From the NCBI RefSeq assembly GCF_900187615.1, contig NZ_FYDO01000019.1:1-64000 (forward strand): a stretch of 64,000 nucleotides of DNA, given 5' to 3'. Both the position numbers and the translations under genes were made by a program. Each line of letters opens with the position of its first letter. Within the stretch, counting starts at the first letter, position 1. Shown piece by piece: positions 8,398 through 16,846 of this stretch. The notes beneath the pieces are model-generated. The model ran no database searches. It was not told the origin of the DNA and saw only the letters and a program-made list of their open reading frames with translations. Origin of the DNA: Pseudomonas sp. Irchel s3f7. Lineage in GTDB: Bacteria > Pseudomonadota > Gammaproteobacteria > Pseudomonadales > Pseudomonadaceae.

Positions 8398-9738
8398 GTG
8401 TTTTCCCAATTCGCCCTGCACGAACGCCTGCTCAAAGCCGTGGCCGAGCTGAAATTTGTCGAGCCAACGCCTGTGCAAGCCGCGGCTATCCCGCTGGCGC
8501 TCCAAGGGCGTGACCTGCGGGTGACAGCGCAAACCGGTAGCGGCAAAACCGCTGCATTCGTTTTGCCGATCCTCAACCGTCTGATCGGCCCGGCCAAGGT
8601 TCGCGTCAGCATCAAGACCCTGATCCTGCTGCCAACCCGCGAGCTGGCCCAGCAGACCTTGAAAGAAGTTGAACGCTTCTCGCAGTTCACCTTCATCAAG
8701 TCCGGCCTGATCACTGGCGGCGAAGACTTCAAGGTCCAGGCGGCCATGCTGCGCAAGGTGCCGGACATCCTGATCGGTACGCCGGGCCGGATGATCGAGC
8801 AACTCAACGCCGGCAACCTCGACCTGAAAGAAGTTGAAGTGCTGGTACTCGACGAAGCCGACCGCATGCTCGACATGGGCTTCGCCGACGACGTTCAGCG
8901 TCTGGTTGACGAATGCACCAACCGTCAGCAGACCATGCTGTTCTCCGCCACCACCGGCGGTTCGGGCCTGCGCGAGATGATCGCCAAGGTCCTGAACAAC
9001 CCTGAGCACTTGCAGCTCAACGCGGTCAGCCAGCTGAACGAAACCACCCGTCAGCAAATCATCACCGCTGATCACAACCAGCATAAAGAACAGATCGTGA
9101 ACTGGCTTCTGGCCAACGAGACCTACCAGAAGGCCATCGTGTTCACCAACACCCGTGCCATGGCAGACCGGATCTACGGTCGTCTGGTGGCGCAGGAATA
9201 CAAAGCGTTCGTGCTGCACGGTGAGAAAGACCAGAAGGATCGCAAACTGGCGATCGATCGTCTAAAGCAGGGCGGCGTGAAAATCCTCGTCGCCACCGAC
9301 GTTGCCGCTCGCGGCCTGGACGTCGATGGTCTGGACCTGGTGATCAACTTCGACATGCCACGCAGCGGCGACGAATACGTTCACCGCATCGGCCGTACCG
9401 GTCGCGCCGGTAACGATGGCCTGGCGATCTCGCTGATCTGCCATGGCGACTGGAACCTGATGTCGAGCATCGAGCGCTACCTCAAGCAGAGCTTCGAGCG
9501 TCGCACCATCAAGGAAGTCAAAGGCACCTACGGCGGACCGAAAAAGGTCAAGGCCTCGGGTAAAGCCGTCGGCGTGAAGAAGAAAAAGACCGACGCCAAG
9601 GGCGACAAGAAAAAAACCGCGGCCAAGACCCCGACCAAGCGCAAGAGCGCCAACCGGCCGAAAAGCGACTCCCTGGTGAGCAGCGATGGCATGGCCCCGC
9701 TCAAGCGCCGCAAGCCGGAAGCCCCGGCTGCTGAATGA
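8398..9738 (+). CDS. DEAD-box ATP-dependent RNA helicase
   Basis: 446 residues from a GTG with GAGGT eight bases upstream. The motifs are in order: Q motif KFVEPTPVQAAAIP, Walker A AQTGSGKT (44-51), DEAD in VLDEADRMLD (about 151), SAT in LFSATTGG, and HRIGRTGRAG near 340. The last 70 residues are Lys-rich (runs such as KKKKTDAKGDKKK) and probably form an unstructured RNA-binding tail, as in RhlE/SrmB-type helicases. A role in ribosome assembly or mRNA decay is likely; which of the several Pseudomonas helicases it is remains undecided. A strong terminator follows. Confidence 0.9.
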   Translation: MFSQFALHERLLKAVAELKFVEPTPVQAAAIPLALQGRDLRVTAQTGSGKTAAFVLPILNRLIGPAKVRVSIKTLILLPTRELAQQTLKEVERFSQFTFIKSGLITGGEDFKVQAAMLRKVPDILIGTPGRMIEQLNAGNLDLKEVEVLVLDEADRMLDMGFADDVQRLVDECTNRQQTMLFSATTGGSGLREMIAKVLNNPEHLQLNAVSQLNETTRQQIITADHNQHKEQIVNWLLANETYQKAIVFTNTRAMADRIYGRLVAQEYKAFVLHGEKDQKDRKLAIDRLKQGGVKILVATDVAARGLDVDGLDLVINFDMPRSGDEYVHRIGRTGRAGNDGLAISLICHGDWNLMSSIERYLKQSFERRTIKEVKGTYGGPKKVKASGKAVGVKKKKTDAKGDKKKTAAKTPTKRKSANRPKSDSLVSSDGMAPLKRRKPEAPAAE

Positions 9739-9756
9739 CGCGCGGTACCTGCTGAT

Positions 9757-9787
9757 AAAAAACCGGACATAGTCCGGTTTTTTTTTA
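9757..9787 (+). terminator. Rho-independent terminator after the RNA helicase
   Basis: The perfect stem AACCGGAC / GTCCGGTT has a three-base loop (ATA), preceded by an A-run and followed by eleven T residues, so it could work in both directions. Confidence 0.9.
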
Positions 9788-9852
9788 TTTAAAAGATCGC
9801 AGCCTGCGCCAGCTCCTACATGGCGGCGATCTTTTGCTCTTGCCTTTAATCG

Positions 9853-10128
9853 TCAGCTTTCAGCTTTTTTCTCCGCCGCGCCCAACTCCTTCAAGCGCTG
9901 ATCAATCAATTGGCACTTGTCCGGCAAGTCCTTGGCGGCGGTTCCCAGGTCCATCTTCTGCAATTCGTCGTTGATCTCCTTGGCCTTGGCCGGATTCTGT
10001 TCAGTGAGCCTGGTCACTTCCTGGGCCAGTTGCTCGCGCTTCTGCGTGGCTTCTTCCGGGGTGCAGGCCCAGACGGGAAGGGCGCAGGTCAGCGTTGCGA
10101 CAAGGGTGAGCTTGAGTAGTGATTTCAT
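9853..10128 (-). CDS. Small exported helical protein of unknown function
   Basis: 91 residues with a Sec signal peptide (MKSLLKLTLVATLTCALPVWA, cleavage before or near CTPEE). The mature part is almost all charged helix (EEATQKREQLAQEVTRL, EINDELQKMD) with two Cys (CTPEE and DKCQLI) that could form one disulphide. It is found in Pseudomonas, with no assigned role that I recognise. It is convergent with the helicase gene beyond the terminator. Confidence 0.75.
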   Translation of the reverse strand: MKSLLKLTLVATLTCALPVWACTPEEATQKREQLAQEVTRLTEQNPAKAKEINDELQKMDLGTAAKDLPDKCQLIDQRLKELGAAEKKAES

Positions 10129-10237
10129 GGGGGCAGGCCTCAGTTCCGGTTAAGGCGGGTTATCCGGTTGAGGGCTGCCACCCGTGGAAAGTTCACTCAA
10201 ACACTTGCTCGCGATTTGCCATGACTCGGTATCAAAC

Positions 10238-10972
10238 CTAACCACCATGGCAGCAACTCGCCGGGGCTTCGTCTTCATACCGGTCGTGATACTGCACCCA
10301 CTCCATGATTTCCTCTTCATTGCGGCCCTTCGGTGTCAGGTCGAGGTAGTTGTAAGCCCCCACCAACATGTCCAAGCCACGGGCATAGGTGGAGTAGGTG
10401 TGGAAGATTTCGCCAGCCTCGTTGCGATAAAACACGCTCAGGCCTGGGAGTTCTTCTTCAGCACCGTCAGTTTTTTCGTAGTTGTAGGTAGCCTTTCCGG
10501 CGGCGACGTCTTCGGCTCGAGCTGTCACGCCGAAGTCGTAGTTGAAATCGCAACCTTCTGACGAGAACCAGTCGAATTTCCAGCCCATGCGCCGCTTGAA
10601 TGGCTGGAACTCGGCGAACGGCGCGTGGGACACCGCCACCACGGCCACGTCGTGGTGGGCCAGGTGCTGGTTGGCGCCGTCGATGTGGTCTGAAAGGAAC
10701 GAACAACCCGGGCAACCTTCGTCCCAACCTTCGGCGAACATGAAGTGGTAGATGACCAACTGGCTGCGACCGCCGAAAAGATCCGCCAGTTTCAGTTCAC
10801 CATTCGGCCCCTGAAAGTGGTAGTCCTTGTCGATCCTCACCCAGGGCAGAGCACGGCGTTCGGCGCTGAGTTTGTCCCGTTCTTTGGTGAAGGCTTTTTC
10901 GTGGGCCAAGTGCTGTTTGCGGGCGACCAGCCATTCTTCCCGCGACACGACGGGATGATTCTGAATGTTCAT
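10238..10972 (-). CDS. DUF899 family thioredoxin-like protein
   Basis: 244 residues from the ATG at 10972, which has GGAG nine bases upstream. The frame is open to 11104 but that part has no ribosome site and looks non-coding. The pattern VSREEWLVARKQHLAHEKAFT, DYHFQGPNGE, and FMFAEGWDEGCPGCSFLSDH is that of the DUF899 family, which has a thioredoxin fold with a CxxC (CPGC). Its reaction is not established. The end HDRYEDEAPASCCHGG carries an extra Cys pair. Confidence 0.82.
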   Translation of the reverse strand: MNIQNHPVVSREEWLVARKQHLAHEKAFTKERDKLSAERRALPWVRIDKDYHFQGPNGELKLADLFGGRSQLVIYHFMFAEGWDEGCPGCSFLSDHIDGANQHLAHHDVAVVAVSHAPFAEFQPFKRRMGWKFDWFSSEGCDFNYDFGVTARAEDVAAGKATYNYEKTDGAEEELPGLSVFYRNEAGEIFHTYSTYARGLDMLVGAYNYLDLTPKGRNEEEIMEWVQYHDRYEDEAPASCCHGG

Positions 10973-11166
10973 GGTGTTTTTCTCCTGCGTGGGGCTGGGA
11001 GTGGGCTTACACAGCCTAGTCGTTTGACCTGCACTGCATTCGACAGACCGCTGGTCGGTCGGTGTCTGACGGCCGGCTGAACGGCAGCCGCCGGTACCGG
11101 TCACAACCGTAAGGCCCTGACTTTCACGCGGGCATCCATCACATTGGCTCCGGAGGTTGAATCAGG

Positions 11167-11559
11167 ATGACGACTTACAACTGGGATTTGATTGAATACT
11201 TGCTGCATGAAGTACAGAACGGTGCTGGCCACAGCTTCACGCCGCGACCTTATGCCGAGCAGTACGCTGCGCAGAAAGCCTCCGAAGGCGAGCCGATTGA
11301 AAACCTCGATCACCTGAAAACGGTGGCTGGCGAGTACGAAAAGTTACTGCTGATGCGAGGCTACATCGAATCGCGACCGGAGGATGAAGGGGGGAACGGC
11401 GAGAACTACATTTTGACGGCGCGGGGTTCGCGCTTGTTGAGCCTGATCGACAGCAGTATTCCAGGCAATGATCATCCTCGACAGGTGCTGGATGAGCAGG
11501 AAGATGCGCTGGATGAGGTGACGTTTGATCGGGTGGCGTCGAAGCCGCAGATTGCCTGA
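11167..11559 (+). CDS. Conserved hypothetical protein, DUF2513-like
   Basis: 130 residues. The start (MTTYNWDLIEYLLHEVQNG) and the later YILTARGSRLLSLI segment resemble DUF2513-type winged-helix proteins found near regulators and phage genes, but the match is from memory and weak. GGAGG lies 14 bases upstream of the ATG. It stands alone between divergent and convergent neighbours; no membrane segment or signal peptide is present. Confidence 0.7.
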   Translation: MTTYNWDLIEYLLHEVQNGAGHSFTPRPYAEQYAAQKASEGEPIENLDHLKTVAGEYEKLLLMRGYIESRPEDEGGNGENYILTARGSRLLSLIDSSIPGNDHPRQVLDEQEDALDEVTFDRVASKPQIA

Positions 11560-11574
11560 AGACGGTGTGTTTCC

Positions 11575-11606
11575 CTTGTAAGAGCGAGCTTGCTCGCTCT
11601 TACAAG
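11575..11606 (+). repeat. Perfect 32-bp palindrome between convergent genes
   Basis: Arms CTTGTAAGAGCGAGC and GCTCGCTCTTACAAG are perfect complements around a 2-base centre. It sits between the stop codons of two convergent genes and may end both transcripts; it has no T-run. Confidence 0.7.
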
Positions 11607-11624
11607 TGGTTAGCCGTTGGACCA

Positions 11625-12491
11625 TTATCCTTTTGCGGCTTTCAGGCACTTCAAATCACTGAAATCCTTCCTCACGCCCTCAATCTTCGTCAGTAACCGC
11701 TGCCGTTGCGTCGGCGTGCTCTCAGCCATCAAATCGACGAACAGCGCTCTTGCCTGGGCTTCGGTGGTGGCAAAAGCCTCGCGGTAGGCCGGTGTCCACA
11801 AACGCTCGCGATCGACCAGAAGCGTCTCGATTCGTTGTGGGAATTCCGGACTTTGACGCTGCGCCACGGCGGCACTGAACTGTTTCTGCCAGTGGGCGCG
11901 GTTGGCGAGCCACTGAGTGTTCTGTTCGCCCAAGGCTTTAGACCATGCCGAGACACGCTGTTTCTGGCTTGGGGTGAGTGGTCCGAGCCAGTCGTTGAGG
12001 CGCTTTTCCATGCGCTCGGCACGGTCCTTGATTTGCTGGTCGAGGGATGGTTTGAGGTACTGCTCCTGGCGTTTGCGCTGATCTTTGGCGAAGGCGTCGT
12101 TCATCTCCGCGACTTGCTTGTCATCCAGCCCTTGCAGCAGTTCGATGGCCGAAGGGGTGATTTGCCGGGCGCTCTCGGCGATCGCTTGCCGAGCTTCAAC
12201 GGCTCGGGCTTGCAGTCCGGCATCGGTGACCTGGTTGGTCGCGATCATGGTTTGCAAACGGTCCAGCCAGTCCAGGTAGCCCGGCAGTTGAGTGGTGCAG
12301 TGCCAGCTCAAGTGCTCCTTCAACCGTTCGTCCAGCCAGCCTTTTTGCTCGCCGTTCATGTCCAGGTAATCGCTGAGCGTCCAGGGGATGATCACGTCGA
12401 GGTTGCGGTAAGCCAGGCCCATGCGACTGCAAGCGCCGAGCGAGAGAGCGACGGTGAGCGCAATGGCTATGTGTGTGAGCCAGCGAGACAT
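11625..12491 (-). CDS. DUF6279 family lipoprotein
   Basis: 288 residues from the ATG at 12491 (AAGGA upstream). MSRWLTHIAIALTVALSLGAC is a lipoprotein signal with lipobox LGAC, so the Cys at residue 21 would be lipidated and the protein anchored in the outer or inner membrane facing the periplasm. The rest is helical, with paired aromatic/charged segments (YLDMNGEQKGWLDERLKEHL) typical of DUF6279. Function unknown. It is transcribed towards the palindrome at 11575. Confidence 0.8.
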   Translation of the reverse strand: MSRWLTHIAIALTVALSLGACSRMGLAYRNLDVIIPWTLSDYLDMNGEQKGWLDERLKEHLSWHCTTQLPGYLDWLDRLQTMIATNQVTDAGLQARAVEARQAIAESARQITPSAIELLQGLDDKQVAEMNDAFAKDQRKRQEQYLKPSLDQQIKDRAERMEKRLNDWLGPLTPSQKQRVSAWSKALGEQNTQWLANRAHWQKQFSAAVAQRQSPEFPQRIETLLVDRERLWTPAYREAFATTEAQARALFVDLMAESTPTQRQRLLTKIEGVRKDFSDLKCLKAAKG

Positions 12492-12568
12492 GGGCGAGTC
12501 CTTGCGAAAGCCTGCCTTCGGGGTCTGATTCTCATGTGAACGCAGCATGAGCCAGGCAGTTCAGCCGA

Positions 12569-13291
12569 TCAATAGAACGTGTGCACGGCCTTGAGGGTGA
12601 CCAGCCCGTCGCATTGACTGTTGTGACCGGAATAGGCCGAGCAATCGTTGCCCCGCAGGCTTGAGTCACTGTAGATCAGGTCCAGGTCGATGCCCATGAA
12701 CGGACGGGACAATTTCAACGACCAATCGGTAAAACTGCCTACATAACCGCCGTCCACTGCGATCGGTGCGTTGAGCTGGTGAGTGGTGTATTTCATACTC
12801 ACGCCGATGCCGAAGGGTTGATTGCCGCTCAAGTCCGCGAAAAGGGTGTTGTTCTGTTTGTCCGGGTCATTGCTGAAAGCGACGCCGAAACGGCTGCCCA
12901 GCAAGGTCAGGCCTCCGAAAAACTCTTGGCTGTTCAGGGTTTCCACTTCGGGGTAGCTGTAGCGGATCATGCCGACTTCGTAACCCAGGGTTTGGTCGAA
13001 GGGCTGTTTAAAGCCAGCGTAGGAATCGATCTCGAGGTTTTTGCCTGGGCTTATGCCCATACTCGGCGACCATTGGCCCACGTAGAAGCCGCTGTCGTGG
13101 CTCAGGTCGAGGCCGCCATGGAACGATCCGGCCGCGTTGGGTTTGACCAGTCCCTGGGCCATGCTGCGGGTGGGGCTGGTGCCAAGCTTGAGGTCGAAAT
13201 TACCCAGTTCGCGCTGCAAGATTTGGCCGTGCGCCAGTGGGCATGCCAGCAGGCTGACGAACAATAGCGATAAACAGGATGATTTGAGCAT
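12569..13291 (-). CDS. TorF-family putative porin
   Basis: 240 residues with a Sec signal peptide (MLKSSCLSLLFVSLLACPLAHG). The mature chain has alternating beta-strand patterns (GSFHGGLDLSHDSGFYVGQW, YEVGMIRYSYPEVE) and ends in an aromatic residue (VHTFY), the usual signal for outer-membrane barrel insertion. Length and order match the TorF/Gcw_chp group of small outer-membrane proteins. The substrate is unknown. Confidence 0.75.
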   Translation of the reverse strand: MLKSSCLSLLFVSLLACPLAHGQILQRELGNFDLKLGTSPTRSMAQGLVKPNAAGSFHGGLDLSHDSGFYVGQWSPSMGISPGKNLEIDSYAGFKQPFDQTLGYEVGMIRYSYPEVETLNSQEFFGGLTLLGSRFGVAFSNDPDKQNNTLFADLSGNQPFGIGVSMKYTTHQLNAPIAVDGGYVGSFTDWSLKLSRPFMGIDLDLIYSDSSLRGNDCSAYSGHNSQCDGLVTLKAVHTFY

Positions 13292-13498
13292 GCGTCACTC
13301 CTTGAGCAGCGAGCGCCGACAATGAATCGGCTGAAACGCTTGATCCAGACGTGTGCAAGGATACCGGCGAATGATCGGTATCGAGGGCCGTTCGTCGATT
13401 TTTAAACGATTGATTGTAGGAAGGGACGATATTCGAGGGGTTCCAGTCCAAGCGCTTCGAGCTTCAAAGCGCTTGAGGACCAGGTGACGCGGGGGGTA

Positions 13499-13687
13499 TT
13501 ACTTTTTGCCCAAGGTGATCTGCTTGGACGGGCCGAATGTCTGGCCGCTGACGCCTTTGGCAATTTGCTGGATTTCACCGCCGGACTTGAGGAACGCAGC
13601 AATCTGGCTGTTGATCGATTCGCTGGTTTCGACGGCTGGAGCTGGCTTTGCTTTGCTGGTGGATGCTTTTACGCGCATGGCGGCCAT
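13499..13687 (-). CDS. Small basic protein, SutA-like C-terminal motif
   Basis: About 62 residues. Two ATGs (13687 and 13678) are possible and neither has a strong ribosome site; AGG four bases before 13687 slightly favours it. The N-terminal third is Lys/Ala-rich (VKASTSKAKPAP), followed by INSQIAAFLKSGGEIQQI, which resembles the FLxxGGxVQEI motif of the RNA-polymerase-associated SutA. The resemblance is short and from memory. The acidic N-terminus of SutA is absent, so the function is unassigned. Confidence 0.55.
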   Translation of the reverse strand: MAAMRVKASTSKAKPAPAVETSESINSQIAAFLKSGGEIQQIAKGVSGQTFGPSKQITLGKK

Positions 13688-14038
13688 TAACCTGTAGAAA
13701 ATTAACTTGGCCATGCATCGTACAGGAAACAGCGGATAATTGCTTGGCGAATATCCCCTCGGAATACTCAGGGTGTGAGTGAAATCAATTGTCGGTGAAT
13801 CTTCGAATTATTCTCCTAAGCCGCTGTTTTAACTAAAAAGATTGCAGGAAAAAATACGACGTCGCGCGAGCCAGGCGCTGGCATAAATGCCCCGAACGGT
13901 CTGACGAGCGGGCAGTCGCGCAGCGCGAGCCCCGAAAATTCAGGGCTTGCACAGGATTTTCTCGCGCCACCGGGCCGGGCACCGAACGCGACCGTTAAAA
14001 CCGGGTAGAATGCCGCCCACGCAATGAGGGTATTGGAC
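13688..14038. other. Intergenic stretch, 350 bp, upstream of cvfB
   Basis: No gene seen. A possible -10 element TAGAAT at 14006-14011 would start the cvfB transcript about 20 bp before its ATG; no convincing -35 is at the right distance. The segment 13860-13990 is GC-rich with short self-complementary runs (GTCGCGCGAG, CAGTCGCGCAGCGCGAG) that may fold, but no recognised RNA was identified. Confidence 0.4.
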
Positions 14039-14875
14039 ATGGCTTTAGTCGGGCGTTACAACAGTTTGCAAGTGGTTAAACACACTAACTTCGGGTTATA
14101 TCTGGACGGCGGTGCGGATGGCGAAATCCTTCTGCCTAATCGTTATATTCCAAAAGATATTCCCAGCGAAGATGAAGACTGGCTCAACGTTTTTATTTAT
14201 CTGGACAGCGATGACAAACTCATCGCAACGACGGAAAAACCGAAAGTTCAAGTCGGTGAATTCGCCAGTTTGAAAGTAGTTGAAGTCAACAGTATCGGTG
14301 TATTCCTGGATTGGGGACTGCCGAAGGATCTGTTGCTGCCGTATTCCGAAGAAAAGCGTCAAATGACGGCCGGCGAATATGTGGTGGTGCACGTCTACCT
14401 CGACAAGCACACTCGCCGCATCACCGCGACGGCACGTCTGGATCGCTATCTGGACAAGACCCCGGCCAATTACACCGCGGGCCAGGAAGTTGATTTGCTG
14501 GTTGCCGAAGCCACTGACATGGGCTTCAAGGCGATCATCAACAACAAGCACTGGGGCCTGATCCACAAGAACGAAATCTTCAAGTTCATGCGCGCAGGTA
14601 AAGAAGAGAAGGGTTTCATCAAGGAAGTGCGCACCGATGGCAAGATCAGCCTGAGCCTGCAACCGGTCGGCCAGGAGGCGGCGACCAGCCTGAACTCGAA
14701 GATCCTCGCCAAGTTGCGCGAAAACAATGGCAGCCTGGCGGTCAGCGACAAGAGTGATCCGGTATTGATCACCAGCCTGTTCGGTGTCAGCAAGGGCAAC
14801 TTCAAAAAGGCCATTGGTGCGCTGTACAAGAATGGTCAGATCGTCATTCATGCCGATCGCATCGAACTAAGCTGA
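14039..14875 (+). CDS. cvfB: CvfB-family S1 RNA-binding protein
   Basis: 278 residues from the ATG with GAGGG eight bases upstream. Successive S1-like domains are visible: VGRYNSLQVVKHTNFGLYLDGG (1-60), VGEFASLKVVEVNSIGVFLDWG (about 65-130), and a third near 150-210 (AEATDMGFKAIINNKHWGLIH). A C-terminal winged helix follows (ITSLFGVSKGNFKKAIGALYKNGQI). This is the domain order of CvfB/YitL. In Gram-positives it affects virulence gene expression through RNA; the role in Pseudomonas is not known. Confidence 0.88.
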   Translation: MALVGRYNSLQVVKHTNFGLYLDGGADGEILLPNRYIPKDIPSEDEDWLNVFIYLDSDDKLIATTEKPKVQVGEFASLKVVEVNSIGVFLDWGLPKDLLLPYSEEKRQMTAGEYVVVHVYLDKHTRRITATARLDRYLDKTPANYTAGQEVDLLVAEATDMGFKAIINNKHWGLIHKNEIFKFMRAGKEEKGFIKEVRTDGKISLSLQPVGQEAATSLNSKILAKLRENNGSLAVSDKSDPVLITSLFGVSKGNFKKAIGALYKNGQIVIHADRIELS

Positions 14876-14880
14876 TCCCC

Positions 14881-14913
14881 GTAGGAGCTGCCGCAACCTG
14901 CGTCAGCTCCTAC
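14881..14913 (+). repeat. Short class A/B palindrome after cvfB
   Basis: GTAGGAGCTG (14881-14890) and CAGCTCCTAC (14904-14913) are perfect complements around 13 bases, just after the cvfB stop. Confidence 0.7.
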
Positions 14914-14935
14914 GGTTGGTATCCTTGATTGTTTA

Positions 14936-14964
14936 CCCCGGAATCAGAAGGCCGGGGTTTTTGT
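14936..14964 (+). terminator. Rho-independent terminator after cvfB
   Basis: Stem CCCCGG (14936-14941) with CCGGGG (14952-14957), followed by TTTTTGTTT. Confidence 0.8.
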
Positions 14965-15011
14965 TTCTACTGCCGAGTCTCTGCCATGGTTCGTGAAATC
15001 GAGGTGTTTAG

Positions 15012-15944
15012 GTGACTGCCACCCGGCGTAGCGCCGATGGCTTTGCCCTGCAAGTGATGGTCGGGTTGTGCCTGGTCTGGGGCGTTCAGCAGGTGATGAT
15101 CAAGTGGGCCGCGCCGGACATTGCACCGGTGATGCAGGCGGCAGCGCGGTCAGGCATGTCCGCTTTGCTCGTAGGATTATTGATCTGCTGGAAAGGCGGC
15201 TGGGATCAGGTTCCTTCTACCTGGCGCGGTGGGCTGTTGGCCGGCGCGTTGTTTGGTGTCGAATTCTTCTTCATTTCCGAAGGCCTGCAATTCACCACCG
15301 CGGCACACATGTCGGTGTTTCTCTACACCGCGCCGATCTTTACCGCATTGGGCGTGCATTGGTTGCTGCCCAGTGAGCGTTTGAGACCCCTGCAATGGTT
15401 GGGGATCATCCTCGCGTTCATCGGGATCGCCATCGCGTTTGCTGGTGGTGTCTCCTGGGACAATCTTGATCGCCGCATGTTGATGGGGGATGCGCTGGGC
15501 GTGCTCGCCGGTGCCGCCTGGGGTGCCACAACGGTGGTGGTGCGTGCTTCACGGCTGTCGGAAGCGCCCGTCACGTTGACGCTGTTCTATCAATTGATCG
15601 TCGGCTTCGTCGGGTTGTTGTTGATTGCTCTGCTCAGCGGGCAAATCACCCACGTCAACCTGACCACCGTGGCGGTGGCCAGTGTGCTGTTTCAGGGCGT
15701 CGTGGTGTCGTTCTTCAGTTACCTGGTCTGGTTCTGGCTGTTGCGCCGTTACCTGGCGGCGAACCTTGCAGTGTTTTCGTTCATGACGCCGCTGTTTGGC
15801 GTCACGTTCGGCGTGGTGCTGCTGGGCGAAGAACTGAGCGTCAACTTCGTCGTCGGCGCGGTATTGGTGCTGTCGGGCATTACCTTTGTCAGTGCCGAGC
15901 AGTGGGTGCGCCGTCGTTTGCGCAAAGTCCTTGGGCAGCACTGA
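15012..15944 (+). CDS. DMT/EamA-family transporter
   Basis: 310 residues starting at a GTG with GAGGTG five bases upstream. Ten predicted hydrophobic helices form two EamA repeats (VMVGLCLVWGVQQVMIKWAA; then GDALGVLAGAAWGATTVVVR). It would export small metabolites or amino acids at the inner membrane; the substrate cannot be inferred. It is a single-gene unit behind the cvfB terminator. Confidence 0.86.
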   Translation: MTATRRSADGFALQVMVGLCLVWGVQQVMIKWAAPDIAPVMQAAARSGMSALLVGLLICWKGGWDQVPSTWRGGLLAGALFGVEFFFISEGLQFTTAAHMSVFLYTAPIFTALGVHWLLPSERLRPLQWLGIILAFIGIAIAFAGGVSWDNLDRRMLMGDALGVLAGAAWGATTVVVRASRLSEAPVTLTLFYQLIVGFVGLLLIALLSGQITHVNLTTVAVASVLFQGVVVSFFSYLVWFWLLRRYLAANLAVFSFMTPLFGVTFGVVLLGEELSVNFVVGAVLVLSGITFVSAEQWVRRRLRKVLGQH

Positions 15945-16152
15945 CCTGAATGCATGGATTGAACAACAGCAGGCAGTTTTTCCGCCGGCTTCGGCGCGGA
16001 CGCAGGCCATTGCCTGAACGCGGGATGATTGTGATGGATTCAGTAACAGATCATTGCGACATTGGCCGAGCATTGCTGGGGACTTCGGACTATTATCAGT
16101 GCAAAGGGGCTACAGAATTTTGGCCGCTCGGCACTACCCTGAAGGGGGCACC

Positions 16153-16281
16153 ATGAAAGAGAAAATCCAAAACTGGCTGCACGACCTGGGTGTTGCACTC
16201 GGTCTGATCGAACCGCCTCTGCAACCTGTGCCTATTCGTACTGACGATGAGCAACGTCGGCGCCAGCAGCGACGCCGGTAA
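16153..16281 (+). CDS. Small PA1414-family protein
   Basis: 42 residues: MKEKIQNWLHDLGVALGLI, a proline segment (EPPLQPVPIR) and an Arg/Gln-rich tail. The ATG has AGGGGG six bases upstream. It resembles the small P. aeruginosa protein PA1414 as I remember it. That gene lies close to the PA1418-PA1422 guanidinobutyrate cluster there, and the same cluster starts 0.6 kb away here, which supports the assignment. The N-terminal helix looks amphipathic. Function unknown; the P. aeruginosa gene is reported to respond to low oxygen, but no clear Anr box was found upstream here. Confidence 0.65.
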   Translation: MKEKIQNWLHDLGVALGLIEPPLQPVPIRTDDEQRRRQQRRR

Positions 16282-16316
16282 CGGTTGACGTTATCTGGCT
16301 GTTTGGGGGGCTTACT

Positions 16317-16360
16317 GTGGCGAGGGCGCTTGCTCCCGTTGGACCGCGAAGCGGTCCCAA
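16317..16360 (+). repeat. Degenerate extragenic palindrome
   Basis: GTGGCGAGGGCGCTTGCTCCC followed by a second small hairpin, ACCGCGAAGCGGT. It is a decayed relative of the 18294 palindrome. Confidence 0.45.
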
Positions 16361-16460
16361 GTACCACTGAGTTGCATCAGGCTTCATCACTCGATCGCTG
16401 ATTTCGACGGCAGCGCCGTCGAGCGGGAATGTCACAAAGGGCAGTGCGTGCGACTCAGTC

Positions 16461-16712
16461 TCAATACTGCCCAATTTCCATCAAGAACCAGCTTAAATCA
16501 CTCGCCGTCCTGGCAGTCTTGAGCATTCGGTCTTCTTCGGCGGTAAACGCCGTCAAATCCAGCTCATCCTCCAGACGGAAGATCAGCTCTTCCATATCTT
16601 CTTTATCCAGTCCCAACTTCGCCAGGCTGGCGTTGTCGTCAAAGTCTTGCTGATTTTCCAGCAGGCGGTTGATGTGGCGACGCACGACGACAAGGACGCT
16701 GGCTCTGTTCAT
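16461..16712 (-). CDS. Acyl-carrier-like protein lacking the phosphopantetheine serine
   Basis: 83 residues. The helix II region reads LAKLGLDKEDMEELIFRLEDELDL, closely following the ACP pattern LGxDSLDxVELIxxLExEF, but the position of the prosthetic-group Ser is Lys (GLDKED). It therefore should not carry a 4'-phosphopantetheine arm. The rest (FTAEEDRMLKTARTASDLSWFLME) fits helices III and IV. It could be a structural or regulatory ACP mimic; the alternative is chance similarity of a short acidic helical protein. It lies between the PA1414-like gene and the gbu operon and is not obviously coupled to either. Confidence 0.7.
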   Translation of the reverse strand: MNRASVLVVVRRHINRLLENQQDFDDNASLAKLGLDKEDMEELIFRLEDELDLTAFTAEEDRMLKTARTASDLSWFLMEIGQY

Positions 16713-16780
16713 GAGGACTCTTCGGTATTCTCCCTGCCGTGAGTACAGCAGGCTTTGGCTGCGAGTGGGTTTCTCCAGAC

Positions 16781-16816
16781 GAAAAAAACGGGTGTGGCAA
16801 CCGACGCCACACCCGT
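16781..16816 (-). terminator. Terminator of the gbu operon
   Basis: Perfect 10-bp stem GCCACACCCG / CGGGTGTGGC with a 7-base loop; on the minus strand it is followed by seven T residues (A-run at 16782-16788). It lies about 30 bp after the symporter stop. Confidence 0.9.
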
Positions 16817-16846
16817 CGAAGAAAGCTTCAAGTTTTTAGGTTCGGC

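Noticed and set aside
16020..16152. Anr box upstream of the PA1414-like gene
   Set aside because: No TTGAT-N4-ATCAA pattern was found; nearest matches miss key bases.
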